A DNA stretch of 64,000 nucleotides from Candidatus Dependentiae bacterium (lineage in GTDB: Bacteria > Babelota > Babeliae > Babelales > RVW-14), in NCBI GenBank assembly GCA_018266175.1, contig JAFEAY010000010.1, forward strand, positions 53,942 to 117,941. The letters are read 5' to 3'. The first letter of the stretch is position 1; every line of letters begins with the position of its first letter. Made by a program: the position numbers and the translations under genes. Positions 47,509-56,778 of the stretch are shown here, in pieces. Under the pieces are notes generated by a model. That model worked only from the letters and a program-made list of their open reading frames with translations, ran no database searches and was not told where the DNA came from.

Positions 47509-48420
47509 ATGAAGCTATTACAACTTTATAAAAAAGTTATCCACTGTTTACTTGGGGCTCTTTTTCTTGTAAACCCTATTTTTCCGGCTCAAGAAGAACA
47601 GAACAAAGACCTTTTCAACAACAAATTCAGCAACCATGTTACTGTTTTAAATAATGAGTACCATGCACTTGAAATATTACGGGAAGAAGAAAGTTCTCCA
47701 GTTCTTGAATGGCACAATACAGAACGGGAAAATCAGCTTGGTCTGACTAAACCAATAATTTTTATTAGCCTTGGAGCAAACTGCGCTCCTGCTCGACATT
47801 TTGAAAGAAACCATCTCACTGAAGCCTTTTTCCCTTTTGATTGGTGCATTTCAGAAGTTGAATCAGTGTACAAAGCGTTGGAAGAAGATTTTCATGGCTA
47901 TCTCAAACAAGAAAACTTAAAAATTTTTGAACTTGCGCCAAATGTAACACATCGCACCTTTCGCGATACATACTACAAAATAATTTATCCGCATGATTTT
48001 AGTCGAGATAAAGAACCATTGCATGATTATGAACAAATCAGAAACAAATATTATCGTCGTATTGATCGATTCTATCGAGCACTTTCTCTTGGTAAAAAGG
48101 TTTATTTTTTCAGAACCGGGATAACAAAAGAAGAAGCAAAAAAGCTTAATGCCCTTATAAGAAACAAATTCCCAAACCTGAATTACACTTTAATTGTTAT
48201 CAGTGACACTGAGGATTTTAAAAAACAATGGAAAATCAAGCGGCTAAGAAATTTTTTCATACAGGGCTTTCAAGACGCCACAATTTTGAATCGTAAACTT
48301 TTGCAAGACTGGGATGCCGTTTTTCAAAATCTCAAGATCATTCCAAAACCACAACAAAAAAAGCGTGGACTAACCCATTTACAACAAAGGAGAAGGATTT
48401 CTCGCTTGAATCAGTGCTAA
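47509..48420 (+). CDS. secreted DUF1796-family protein, paralogue 2
   Basis: 303 residues from the ATG preceded by GAGG; in-frame upstream codons lack a ribosome-binding site. Signal peptide, then the DUF1796 domain: FISLGANCAPARHFERN (conserved Cys), TEAFFPFDWCIS, YPHDFSRD, YYRRIDRFYRALSLGKKVYFFRT. Strongly similar throughout to the gene at 37800-38651, plus a basic C-terminal extension (KPQQKKRG...RRRISR). The pair arose by duplication. Confidence 0.85.
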   Translation: MKLLQLYKKVIHCLLGALFLVNPIFPAQEEQNKDLFNNKFSNHVTVLNNEYHALEILREEESSPVLEWHNTERENQLGLTKPIIFISLGANCAPARHFERNHLTEAFFPFDWCISEVESVYKALEEDFHGYLKQENLKIFELAPNVTHRTFRDTYYKIIYPHDFSRDKEPLHDYEQIRNKYYRRIDRFYRALSLGKKVYFFRTGITKEEAKKLNALIRNKFPNLNYTLIVISDTEDFKKQWKIKRLRNFFIQGFQDATILNRKLLQDWDAVFQNLKIIPKPQQKKRGLTHLQQRRRISRLNQC

Positions 48421-48488
48421 TTCTGCTTATCATTTTTCAAATTTTTCTTTGCTATCAGCTATAAACCGTGGAACAACTAAACTCATTT

Positions 48489-50279
48489 TCAACTCAAAAT
48501 GCAATCAAGACGCTCTTCACAACCAATCAAACAATCAACCGCCTCTTGAAATGAAATATTTTTCAATAGCATGACACTTGCAATTTTAACAGTTGATGGT
48601 AAGTATATCGATTGTGTTGTTTCAATATACTTTCTTTGAGCTTGAACCTTTTCTACCATTATGTTCACTTCATCATAAGAAGGCACAACCTTTGCAGGAG
48701 CTTGCAACGCATACACCTCTCGAATAATGCGCACGGTTCTATCAAAAAGTTTTTTATTTGATGCGCACACATCAATCATCAAATTTCCGCATACTTTACC
48801 CATCTTGATCATCGCAGCATTGGAAATGAGATTAAGTATTTGCTTAGTTGCCATCGACTGCACGCATGGCGATAATATACCTCCAAGGAAAATGCTCGTA
48901 TTGACCATCTTTTCTAATGAAGCTGGTTTGAGTCCAGACGATACCTGAATCAACGCAGTTTGACCACCTCGTTGCTGCAACTCTAGCACTGCATTTTCAA
49001 TGATCTTTTTATCATCAGCATCGTTCACAACAACTATGACAATATTTCCAACTCCTACTGGTCGCGCTAAAAAGCTTTCTTGTGCACCTTGGTTCACACC
49101 GCCTAAAATTACGTCAGCCACATCTTTAAGCTCTTCATCAGTCAACACGCGATTAGAAACCCGTTGCCACGCATCAGCATTGCTCTCAGCACCCAGAATA
49201 AATGCTCTGAATTCAGGGCGCTTGCCAACTTCATTGCTCCCACGCGTAGGGTTAATTGAAAATGTTGGACTGAGCTCAACACTGTCAGTAATAATTTCAC
49301 GTAAAAAGTTCATGCCAAGATAGGTAATGTACCCACAATTGGTCTCATCTTTAATTTTTCTGAAATTGGCATGCGGGGATGAAAGCACCAGAACAACACC
49401 TTCAATAATTTTTGCAATCTCTGGAATAATGGTGCGTATTTCCAGACAGGCTTTTTCAAAATCAATAATCAGTTGATCCGCAATTTTTTGAGCTGTGTCT
49501 TCTTTACCTGCAAGCTGATCTACAACAGCAAGCAACGTCATACTTAGAGCAACGTTGGTTGCTGTTGCAGCTTGCAGACGCGTTGAGCCTTTAATTGCTT
49601 GAGGCTGAGTGGCAATTTTGACGGGAATAATTCCTTGTGCAAAAAGCGCTTCAGCTTTGGGCAATGTTTCCGGAACATTAAGAATGTGATAACAAAGGGC
49701 ACCGCACTGTAAGGCGGCCAGCGCTGCGCCATGATTAAATGCGGCTGATCCACTTGCTGAAAGCAAAAAGACTGTATCGTTTGCGTTAAGATTGCGCGAA
49801 GTAAGTGCCAACGCACCCTCTTGCTCAGAATCTTCAAAACCTTCTTTTGCACGAATAAAAGCACGCAACCCACCAGCAATAATGCCAATAACTCGATTTT
49901 GATATTCACCAAATTTTGGGTTTCTTGATCTTTTGCATAACTCATTCCACTGCGCCGTCAGATTAAGCGCAATACGTCCACTGGAGCCAGATCCTAAAAA
50001 AAAGATTCGTCCATTATTTTGTATAGTTTTTATAATTTGAGTAACAATATTTTGATACTGCTCTGCTTGAAAAGTACGTAAGCTAGAGATAACCGAGTAA
50101 TCAATGTCATTCAATAGACGTAACCCATCTTCGGTATTGCTCATTAAAACAGAACTCAAATTTTTTGTCTTAGGATGCGCCTGCTCGGTAACAAGATCGG
50201 CATAATCAAGCGGCCGTACCATCACAGTGCTGTTCACAAGCATGAATAACATCACTACAAAAAAATTATTCTTCATCAT
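48489..50279 (-). CDS. secreted double-SIS protein, MurQ / glucokinase-regulator-like
   Basis: 596 residues, about twice MurQ length and close to animal glucokinase regulatory protein. A signal peptide precedes TEQAHPKTKNLSSV, the usual start of MurQ/GKRP. The first SIS domain has FFLGSGSSGRIAL and LSASGSAAFNHG; the second follows YLGMNFLREIITDSVE. The C-terminal helical part (LGKVCGNLMIDVCASNKKL) matches the MurQ end. MurQ cleaves N-acetylmuramic acid 6-phosphate; GKRP binds fructose phosphates. Which role applies, and why it is exported, is unknown. Confidence 0.85.
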   Translation of the reverse strand: MMKNNFFVVMLFMLVNSTVMVRPLDYADLVTEQAHPKTKNLSSVLMSNTEDGLRLLNDIDYSVISSLRTFQAEQYQNIVTQIIKTIQNNGRIFFLGSGSSGRIALNLTAQWNELCKRSRNPKFGEYQNRVIGIIAGGLRAFIRAKEGFEDSEQEGALALTSRNLNANDTVFLLSASGSAAFNHGAALAALQCGALCYHILNVPETLPKAEALFAQGIIPVKIATQPQAIKGSTRLQAATATNVALSMTLLAVVDQLAGKEDTAQKIADQLIIDFEKACLEIRTIIPEIAKIIEGVVLVLSSPHANFRKIKDETNCGYITYLGMNFLREIITDSVELSPTFSINPTRGSNEVGKRPEFRAFILGAESNADAWQRVSNRVLTDEELKDVADVILGGVNQGAQESFLARPVGVGNIVIVVVNDADDKKIIENAVLELQQRGGQTALIQVSSGLKPASLEKMVNTSIFLGGILSPCVQSMATKQILNLISNAAMIKMGKVCGNLMIDVCASNKKLFDRTVRIIREVYALQAPAKVVPSYDEVNIMVEKVQAQRKYIETTQSIYLPSTVKIASVMLLKNISFQEAVDCLIGCEERLDCILS

Positions 50280-50385
50280 ACAATATTCCCTTAATAGCTT
50301 TAAAAATAACGTTTATCCTAAAAGATAAGATAAAAAAATATATCTTGCTATAACTATAAGACGTTAATTTTCAAAGGAAAAAGTA

Positions 50386-51810
50386 ATGAAATATTTAAAA
50401 AATTTTTTTTTATTAGTGGTATTTATGATGAAAAACATTGCATGCACTGAGCATAAAAAAGTGGTTGTTATCGGCGCTGGTATAGCAGGCTTAACAACGG
50501 CATACCGTCTTGCTCAAAATGGTATTGACGTTCACCTTTACGAAGCAAAGCCCCGTGTTGGAGGTCGAATACTCACCGCACTTGTTGATGGCCATATCGC
50601 TGAGCTTGGTGGACAAAATATTTTTGACGGTGCACCCGCTACAAATATGATCAACTTAATCAACGAGCTCGGGCTCACACTCAACTATGACAAGATCCAC
50701 TTTGCCCCCCATTACGTTGATAATAACAAACTGACCGCATTGTCTGAACTTTTGAGTAAGCATAACTTGAACCTAGAAAAGCTTGAAGTACAATTAAATG
50801 AACTGGCACTCTCGTCAAGCTCACTGCGCGTAGTACTTGATCAACTTTTGAACCCAGAAGACCCGGTCAACAAGTGTGTAAGTACCATGATTGCTGGATA
50901 CGAAGGCACTCCTCTTGAAAATCTATCACCACGGTATACTGAAACACTTATGCACATGCTCCTGGGCGGTGTCTGCACAGCTCACTCTTTTGAAGAAATC
51001 GACAATAACCGTTACTTCGATCATCTGACCATCACGGGAGGCAATAGCCTCTTGCCACAGGCGCTTGCGCAACAGCTTGATGATCGAGTTCATCTAAACA
51101 TGCCTTTAAAATGGGTTTCGCAAAGTGCTTCTGGCCAATACCAACTTACATTTCAAGACGGACAAGTAGTTCACGCAGATGTGCTCGTACTTGCAAACCC
51201 TTGCTCAACATACGGTGATATTAATTTTGAATCGAATGTTATACCCGAAAGTAAGCTGACTGCAATTCGCCACGTGCAGTACGGTACTAATGCAAAGATT
51301 CTTGTGCCACTCACCGGAAACTACCAAACTAAAGTTCAAACAATTGGTGATGACATTGGAACACATTTTAATGCCGATGAAACAGTGCTCACCATTTACT
51401 GTACAAAAGATTTAGGTTTTTATACGGCACAAAACATAGCGGAGTTGTACACGTCAAAGCTACCCCATTTAAAACTTATTTATGATGAAGAGAATTTACC
51501 AACATCTACACCTACCATTGCACGCGATGAGCCTTTTGCTCAGTATAAAACTCCTGTTGGGCACAGTTGGCCAAATGATCCTTATATCAAAGGTTCGTAT
51601 CACAACATTGCACCAGGACAAGAAGAAGTACTCACCGCACTTCAGGAGCTCGATCGCGAAATGGTCAAAACACTTTTTGCACCCATTGATGGCAAACTCT
51701 TTTTTGCCGGCGAGCATGCATCAATTCTTATGGATGTTCCCGGAACACTTGAAGCTGCTTGTGAGTCAGGAGAGCGCACAGCTCGAATGATTCAAAGGTT
51801 GATTTCTTAG
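50386..51810 (+). CDS. exported FAD-dependent amine oxidase-like protein
   Basis: 474 residues, AAGGA upstream. After a short signal-like segment comes the FAD-binding motif VVIGAGIAGLTTAYRLAQNG, then LYEAKPRVGGRI and AELGGQNI; the C-terminal FAD contact is LFFAGEHAS. This is the flavin monoamine oxidase/desaturase fold; the substrate is unknown. The signal peptide suggests action outside the cytoplasm. Confidence 0.9.
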   Translation: MKYLKNFFLLVVFMMKNIACTEHKKVVVIGAGIAGLTTAYRLAQNGIDVHLYEAKPRVGGRILTALVDGHIAELGGQNIFDGAPATNMINLINELGLTLNYDKIHFAPHYVDNNKLTALSELLSKHNLNLEKLEVQLNELALSSSSLRVVLDQLLNPEDPVNKCVSTMIAGYEGTPLENLSPRYTETLMHMLLGGVCTAHSFEEIDNNRYFDHLTITGGNSLLPQALAQQLDDRVHLNMPLKWVSQSASGQYQLTFQDGQVVHADVLVLANPCSTYGDINFESNVIPESKLTAIRHVQYGTNAKILVPLTGNYQTKVQTIGDDIGTHFNADETVLTIYCTKDLGFYTAQNIAELYTSKLPHLKLIYDEENLPTSTPTIARDEPFAQYKTPVGHSWPNDPYIKGSYHNIAPGQEEVLTALQELDREMVKTLFAPIDGKLFFAGEHASILMDVPGTLEAACESGERTARMIQRLIS

Positions 51811-51880
51811 ATCTACATACGGTAATTTTGTTACAAGAAAAGTTTATTTATCAGATAGCCATAACGAGGGAGAAAAAGTC

Positions 51881-52537
51881 ATGAAGTACATACCGTATTT
51901 ATTTCTTTGCGTAATAACTATTTTTAGCAGTGTGTTTGGAGACATAGTTGTACACGATGGAACACTTGAAGACTGGGAGGCTTGCTGCCAGATTGCACAA
52001 ACAATGCATATACCACTGATCAATGAACTCAAAGATACGCTCCCATGGCTAGTAGTAAAAGCGTTCGGTTTATCAAATCCCGAAAAACATATGACAAAGC
52101 GACTCAATCTGGCAAAAGAAGAAATATTTTCCAAAAAAACCACTAAGCTCTTTGTTCTCCATGAGACTAATCAAGACGATAACAATCCAAAAATTCTAGG
52201 CTTCTTTTCATTCACTATAAACAGTCAGGATAGCAACATTGCTCATACCAGCAGATATGGTTATATCGAGCAAGAGATAAGCCCTGAAGCCTTTAGCACA
52301 GCCTGCAAAGAGTATTTTGTTAGTGATGAAAAGTACAACAATATAAAGCATCTCCTTACTGTTGATCTCTATCCTTCAGCACAAGGGGAAATAATGAACA
52401 AATACAGAGCTCAAACCGAATCATTCGGTTTTAAGAAATGCCAACACGCACGAGGACTTGATCACTTGCCGTTTTTAATGAAAATACCAGCGGAATATCT
52501 TTTTGGGGCTCAGGTATACATTCTTGATTTAGAATAA
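51881..52537 (+). CDS. secreted hypothetical protein, possibly GNAT-like
   Basis: 218 residues, GAGGG upstream, N-terminal signal peptide ending near SSVFG. The mature start (VVHDGTLEDWEACCQIAQ), the central strand KILGFFSF, the DLYPSAQGEIMNKYR helix and the late FGFKKCQ hint at the acetyltransferase (GNAT) fold, but the acetyl-CoA loop is not clear. Weak call. Confidence 0.7.
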   Translation: MKYIPYLFLCVITIFSSVFGDIVVHDGTLEDWEACCQIAQTMHIPLINELKDTLPWLVVKAFGLSNPEKHMTKRLNLAKEEIFSKKTTKLFVLHETNQDDNNPKILGFFSFTINSQDSNIAHTSRYGYIEQEISPEAFSTACKEYFVSDEKYNNIKHLLTVDLYPSAQGEIMNKYRAQTESFGFKKCQHARGLDHLPFLMKIPAEYLFGAQVYILDLE

Positions 52538-52594
52538 CTGAAGCAACAAATTCAGTAGTTCACATGTCGCATTTTAAGAAGATTATCCTGTTTT

Positions 52595-53755
52595 TCATGA
52601 AGATAATGGAGCATTGGGACAAATTATTTTAAGAAAATCTTCGCATGGCAGACAAAGCACATTATTCTTCAGCAACCGCTCCTTGCCTCGATAAAGCAAA
52701 ATAACTTTTGCCTCGGGATAATCTTCTTGAAATTCGACAAGAGATTTAAGATCTTCAGAGCGTATCTTTTCAGCATTTTTAACTTCTATTGCCCAAAAAC
52801 CAAGTGCCCCAAAAACAACAAAATCGACTTCAAGACCCGATCTTGTACGCCAAAAGCTTATCTCATGTTTTTCAGATGTATAATCTTTCCATGCCATGAG
52901 ATGCTGCAGAACAAGCCCCTCCAGACCAGCACCATTAACTTCTGATTCGCTATCTTTTATAGACCTTGGTCGCAATGCACGATAAACACCCACATCAAAA
53001 AGATAAAATTTAGGATGTGCACTTAACTCTCGCTTAGCTCTCTGGGTAAAAACATTAATCTGATAACAAATGAGAAGGTCTTCTAAAATAGAAATCCAGT
53101 CACTTACGGTGGTTCGTTTTACATGACATTCACGAGCAATGTTTGTGATATTCAAAATAGATCCATGTGAAAGACTCATAATATGAAGAAATCGAGTAAA
53201 CGATTCGTAATGACGAATCAACCCCTCCATCTTGACCTCTTCTTCTAGATAAAGACTGATATAAGCTTGAAGCGTTTCAAGTGCATCTTCATGAGCAAAA
53301 CGAAGAGGAAGAAGTCCATAAGATAAAGCTTGCTCAAGATTAAAATGCTGCTTAAGCTCAGATGCCATAAATGGATGTAGTACCTTTCTTAATGCACGAC
53401 CTCCAAGCAAATCTACGCCCTGCCGCTTGAGCTTTCGCGCGCTAGAACCGGTAAGAATGAATCTCCATTTGCGCTTCTTTTCAATGAGCATATGAACAAT
53501 AGAAAGGAGCTCTGGAATCTTTTGAATTTCATCGATAATGATAGTAGCACCATCTGGCTGTGCACTTACAAGTTCAGTAAGATGATCTGGATTTGCTGAA
53601 AGTCGATAGCGAACATCGGCAAGGCGTAAATCGATTAAAAGAGCATCAGGATTGTTTTTCACGGTCATGGTCGATTTTCCAGTACCCCGAGGTCCGAAGA
53701 GAAAATAGCTCTGTTCTGGTTCCTTAAAAGCTCTTTTTATATACTTAAAATCCAT
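52595..53755 (-). CDS. AAA_14 / DUF4143 family ATPase (second)
   Basis: 386 residues, AAGGG five bases before the ATG. Walker A GPRGTGKS (21-28), Walker B TIIIDEI (71-77), sensor LTGSSARKL, and a C-terminal DUF4143 half with FWRTRSGLEVDFVV and VIEVKN-like WAIEVKNAEK. Divergent from the copy at 4042-5364 (different subfamily). A perfect 23-bp inverted repeat lies 42 bases upstream and could control it or mark a mobile boundary. Confidence 0.92.
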   Translation of the reverse strand: MDFKYIKRAFKEPEQSYFLFGPRGTGKSTMTVKNNPDALLIDLRLADVRYRLSANPDHLTELVSAQPDGATIIIDEIQKIPELLSIVHMLIEKKRKWRFILTGSSARKLKRQGVDLLGGRALRKVLHPFMASELKQHFNLEQALSYGLLPLRFAHEDALETLQAYISLYLEEEVKMEGLIRHYESFTRFLHIMSLSHGSILNITNIARECHVKRTTVSDWISILEDLLICYQINVFTQRAKRELSAHPKFYLFDVGVYRALRPRSIKDSESEVNGAGLEGLVLQHLMAWKDYTSEKHEISFWRTRSGLEVDFVVFGALGFWAIEVKNAEKIRSEDLKSLVEFQEDYPEAKVILLYRGKERLLKNNVLCLPCEDFLKIICPNAPLSS

Positions 53756-53796
53756 GTTAACCCTTAAACTTATGCCAAACTAACCTCGCTTTAAAC

Positions 53797-53857
53797 GCAA
53801 AATGACGGCGCTACCGTCAATTTGCGTCTCATTATGACGGTAGCGCCGTCATTTTGC
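53797..53857. repeat. perfect 23-bp inverted repeat upstream of DUF4143 ATPase
   Basis: Arms 53797-53819 and 53835-53857 are exact reverse complements around a 15-base spacer. Each arm contains a smaller palindrome (gacgg...ccgtc), so the region could form a nested cruciform. Operator, transcript hairpin or mobile-element end are all possible. Confidence 0.9.
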
Positions 53858-53920
53858 AAGAAAATTACCCTGAACATACCTAAAACCATGTAAAATCTCA
53901 TAAATCAGGAGAGCGCACAG

Positions 53921-55750
53921 CTATGAAGCTACTTGGCAAAAACCTGCGGGTTGCTTATTAAGATTGTTATGAATATAGAGATCAATCACTTCTTCTAGAA
54001 CCACGAGTGGAGCTGCACCCAGTGTTAAAATAACATCATGAAATTCACGAATATCAAAATCATTGCCCAGCGCAGAGCGAGCACGCTGACGAAGTTCAAG
54101 AATTTTAAGTTGCCCAATTTTATAAGCGCATGCTTGACCTGGCCATACAAAATAGCGCTCTACTTCAGTAACAATTGAATCTTGATGGTAACCAGTTGCT
54201 TCTTTCATGTAGGCAATTGCTTGTTCCCTGGTCCAGCGCTTCTTATGAATGCCAGTATCAACAACAAGCCGCGCTGCGCGCAACAGCTCATCTTGAAGAT
54301 GACCAAGCTTTGCTGCAACTGAAGAATAAAAATTCTCTTCGTATGCAAGTTTTTCTACATACAAAGCCCACCCTTCAATAAAAGCAGTATACGTTCCTAA
54401 CTTACGCTGTAACGGAATATCCATTTCCATTTGAAGCGAGAGCTGAAAATGGTGCCCAGGCTCTGCTTCATGCACCGTAAGCGTTTCCATTTCATACCGA
54501 GGAAGCTCTTTCATCGAGCGAAGGTTAACAAAAAAAGTTCCTGGGCGAACACCGTCAATACTTGGCCTTGCGTAATATGCTCCGGCCATTCCATCTTCTT
54601 CATGCAGAGGGACCGCTTTGATGTGCACCAATTTTTTAGGCTTACAATTAAATAAATGAGAAAGTTGTCTTCGACACCTGGCTAAAATTGTTTCAAATTC
54701 AGCCAAGCAAGCAGCTCGACCTGCAGCAGTTTCAGGATAATAAAAGTCAGGATTCCGGCTATAAATTTGCATGAGCTTTCCAACACTACTCCTTGAATCT
54801 ACAACTCCTTCTTGGGTGAGTAAAACTCTCATTTCTTTATGTATTTTATACACTTCTTGCAACCCAAGTTCATGAATTTCATCAGCTGACAATGGTACTG
54901 TTGTATGCTTTTCAAGCATATATTCATAGTATCGATCACCATCAGGAAGAGCCCACACTCCGTGATGAGAATGCGATGCACGTAAAATTTTAGTACAGCA
55001 TTCCTTTAAACGTTCATACGCTTGGTAAACAGAGGTTTCAATGACAATTTGAGCGCGCTCAAGATAGAAACTTTTCTGCTTTGAATTGATAGTTTCAATC
55101 AGCTTTGCAAAATGCGAATAAAAGATGTTCTCCGTTATCAAACGAGGAGTCATTTTTTTAATTATGTTGATCACTTTTTCCATTGCAAAAGCAGGAAGCA
55201 TAATCCCTTTACTCTTTTGATAATCAAGAAGTTCTATGGTTTGCTCAAGGTATTCTGGAATTATCTTGAGACGTGCAAGATACGACTCAACGTCGCGCGA
55301 ACTCTTAAGCGAATGAATACTGGTAAAAAGAGAGGTTATATTTGAGAGGATTCCAAAAATCTGCGTAACTCGATATTCATGAAACAAAAAACTTTCTCCT
55401 GCAACAGCTCTCCTTAATTCCCAATGAAATATTTTATAAGAAATCCGATCTTGCAAAGAAATCATCTTGCTTTCATTTTTTTCTAAGGTCTTGAGTAATT
55501 CTTTTTTACGCTCAAAACCTTGAAGTATATTTTTACAAGAGACATCATTAAGCAACGTATTTTGCTGATAGTTTGCAAACTGATCGAAAAAACCACGGTG
55601 CGGCAGCCATTGGTAACTATCAAGAGTATCTGCTGCAAAGAGTTGATTAAACCAAGAATTTTGAGTCCCATGGTCTTGTGAAAATCCTGAGAAAAAAAGA
55701 GTTGATAAGCACGTAAAAATTATACATTTACCATAAATTGGTTGTAACAT
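53921..55750 (-). CDS. exported DUF885-family protein (putative metallopeptidase)
   Basis: 609 residues from the ATG following GAGGG. Signal peptide, then the DUF885 fold; the signature HEAEPGHHFQ with a downstream Glu (AFIEGWALYVEKL) resembles the gluzincin HExxH...E arrangement, and WPGQACAYKIG near the end is diagnostic. Family members are annotated as putative exported peptidases; none of their substrates can be told here. Confidence 0.9.
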   Translation of the reverse strand: MLQPIYGKCIIFTCLSTLFFSGFSQDHGTQNSWFNQLFAADTLDSYQWLPHRGFFDQFANYQQNTLLNDVSCKNILQGFERKKELLKTLEKNESKMISLQDRISYKIFHWELRRAVAGESFLFHEYRVTQIFGILSNITSLFTSIHSLKSSRDVESYLARLKIIPEYLEQTIELLDYQKSKGIMLPAFAMEKVINIIKKMTPRLITENIFYSHFAKLIETINSKQKSFYLERAQIVIETSVYQAYERLKECCTKILRASHSHHGVWALPDGDRYYEYMLEKHTTVPLSADEIHELGLQEVYKIHKEMRVLLTQEGVVDSRSSVGKLMQIYSRNPDFYYPETAAGRAACLAEFETILARCRRQLSHLFNCKPKKLVHIKAVPLHEEDGMAGAYYARPSIDGVRPGTFFVNLRSMKELPRYEMETLTVHEAEPGHHFQLSLQMEMDIPLQRKLGTYTAFIEGWALYVEKLAYEENFYSSVAAKLGHLQDELLRAARLVVDTGIHKKRWTREQAIAYMKEATGYHQDSIVTEVERYFVWPGQACAYKIGQLKILELRQRARSALGNDFDIREFHDVILTLGAAPLVVLEEVIDLYIHNNLNKQPAGFCQVAS

Positions 55751-55811
55751 TCCCTCAGCCTCTCTATGCGCTCTCAACTTCTTTTTAAAAAATCCTAAAA
55801 AGGATAACTAC

Positions 55812-56513
55812 TTACCGAATTAAGCGAACAAAGAACTGCACAATCGCAATAACTAAATCATAAAAGGCCCCAAAGATACCTTCAACTGCATCCAAAATTC
55901 CACGCTGAACGCTTTGCTTTTTTGCTTGCTTGGAAAATTCAACTTGCTGCTCAAGAGCTTTCTGATTCAACTCTTTAGTTGATTCTTTTTTAACTTTTGA
56001 TGTCTTGGGTGGTTTGACACCTGATTCAATAACTAACTTGGTGAGCTTACTGAAAAGCCACGCACGTTCAATTTGTGTTGCTTCTTCAACACCGCAAATT
56101 ACAATATTTTTAGGAATAAGCAGATTATCAACAGTTGCTCCATTATTAGTCGTAATACTTGCCAGTGTGAATTCTTGGTCACTAAAACGCTTGCTTTGAA
56201 AAATAGGTTTGATGATGCGAATTTCTTTTACTTTAGAAAGCTTAAGCTGCATAATTGAATCATCTTTTTCTGAGCGTATTCCACCAATAGATGTTCTACC
56301 AGAAAATGAGATATCTTTAATCGTAAGAGCAGTGTTATCGTCATAAATTTTCACAACATAACTTCCCTGCCCCTCTTCCAGTGGAACAAACTTAGGTTCT
56401 AAGACCCCACTGGTCCGCACAGCCCCCTCACCAAAAGCCTGCAGCCCTAACCCTTGAGATAAACAAAAAATAGATACCAGCATCAGATGTGATGCATATC
56501 GTGCAGTTATCAT
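55812..56513 (-). CDS. secreted hypothetical protein with C-terminal hydrophobic helix
   Basis: 233 residues, GGAG upstream. Signal peptide (to about residue 27), a beta-rich middle part, a Lys/Glu/Gln-rich helix and a C-terminal hydrophobic segment (LVIAIVQFFVRLIR) that may anchor it in a membrane. No family recognised. It follows the promoter side of the DUF885 gene on the same strand. Confidence 0.7.
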   Translation of the reverse strand: MITARYASHLMLVSIFCLSQGLGLQAFGEGAVRTSGVLEPKFVPLEEGQGSYVVKIYDDNTALTIKDISFSGRTSIGGIRSEKDDSIMQLKLSKVKEIRIIKPIFQSKRFSDQEFTLASITTNNGATVDNLLIPKNIVICGVEEATQIERAWLFSKLTKLVIESGVKPPKTSKVKKESTKELNQKALEQQVEFSKQAKKQSVQRGILDAVEGIFGAFYDLVIAIVQFFVRLIR

Positions 56514-56778
56514 CCTATTTCTCCTATTTTCTTTTCAAAAGCACTTGATACGTTATAGCTTGTACTATAGCCATAGAGACAGAAGAATTACAAGCATTTA
56601 TACCTCTACTTGCGCTCATGGCTTAAGCACAAGCCATGCATCTTCTTGTGAGCAAAATATTTCACATTGAATATACACATTCGCTTTTAGTTGACATTTG
56701 GGTATAATCCCAAATACTAAACGATACTTAGATGAAAATTTTTTATAAAAAAGCGACCCGTCACATATGAGGTGTTTA

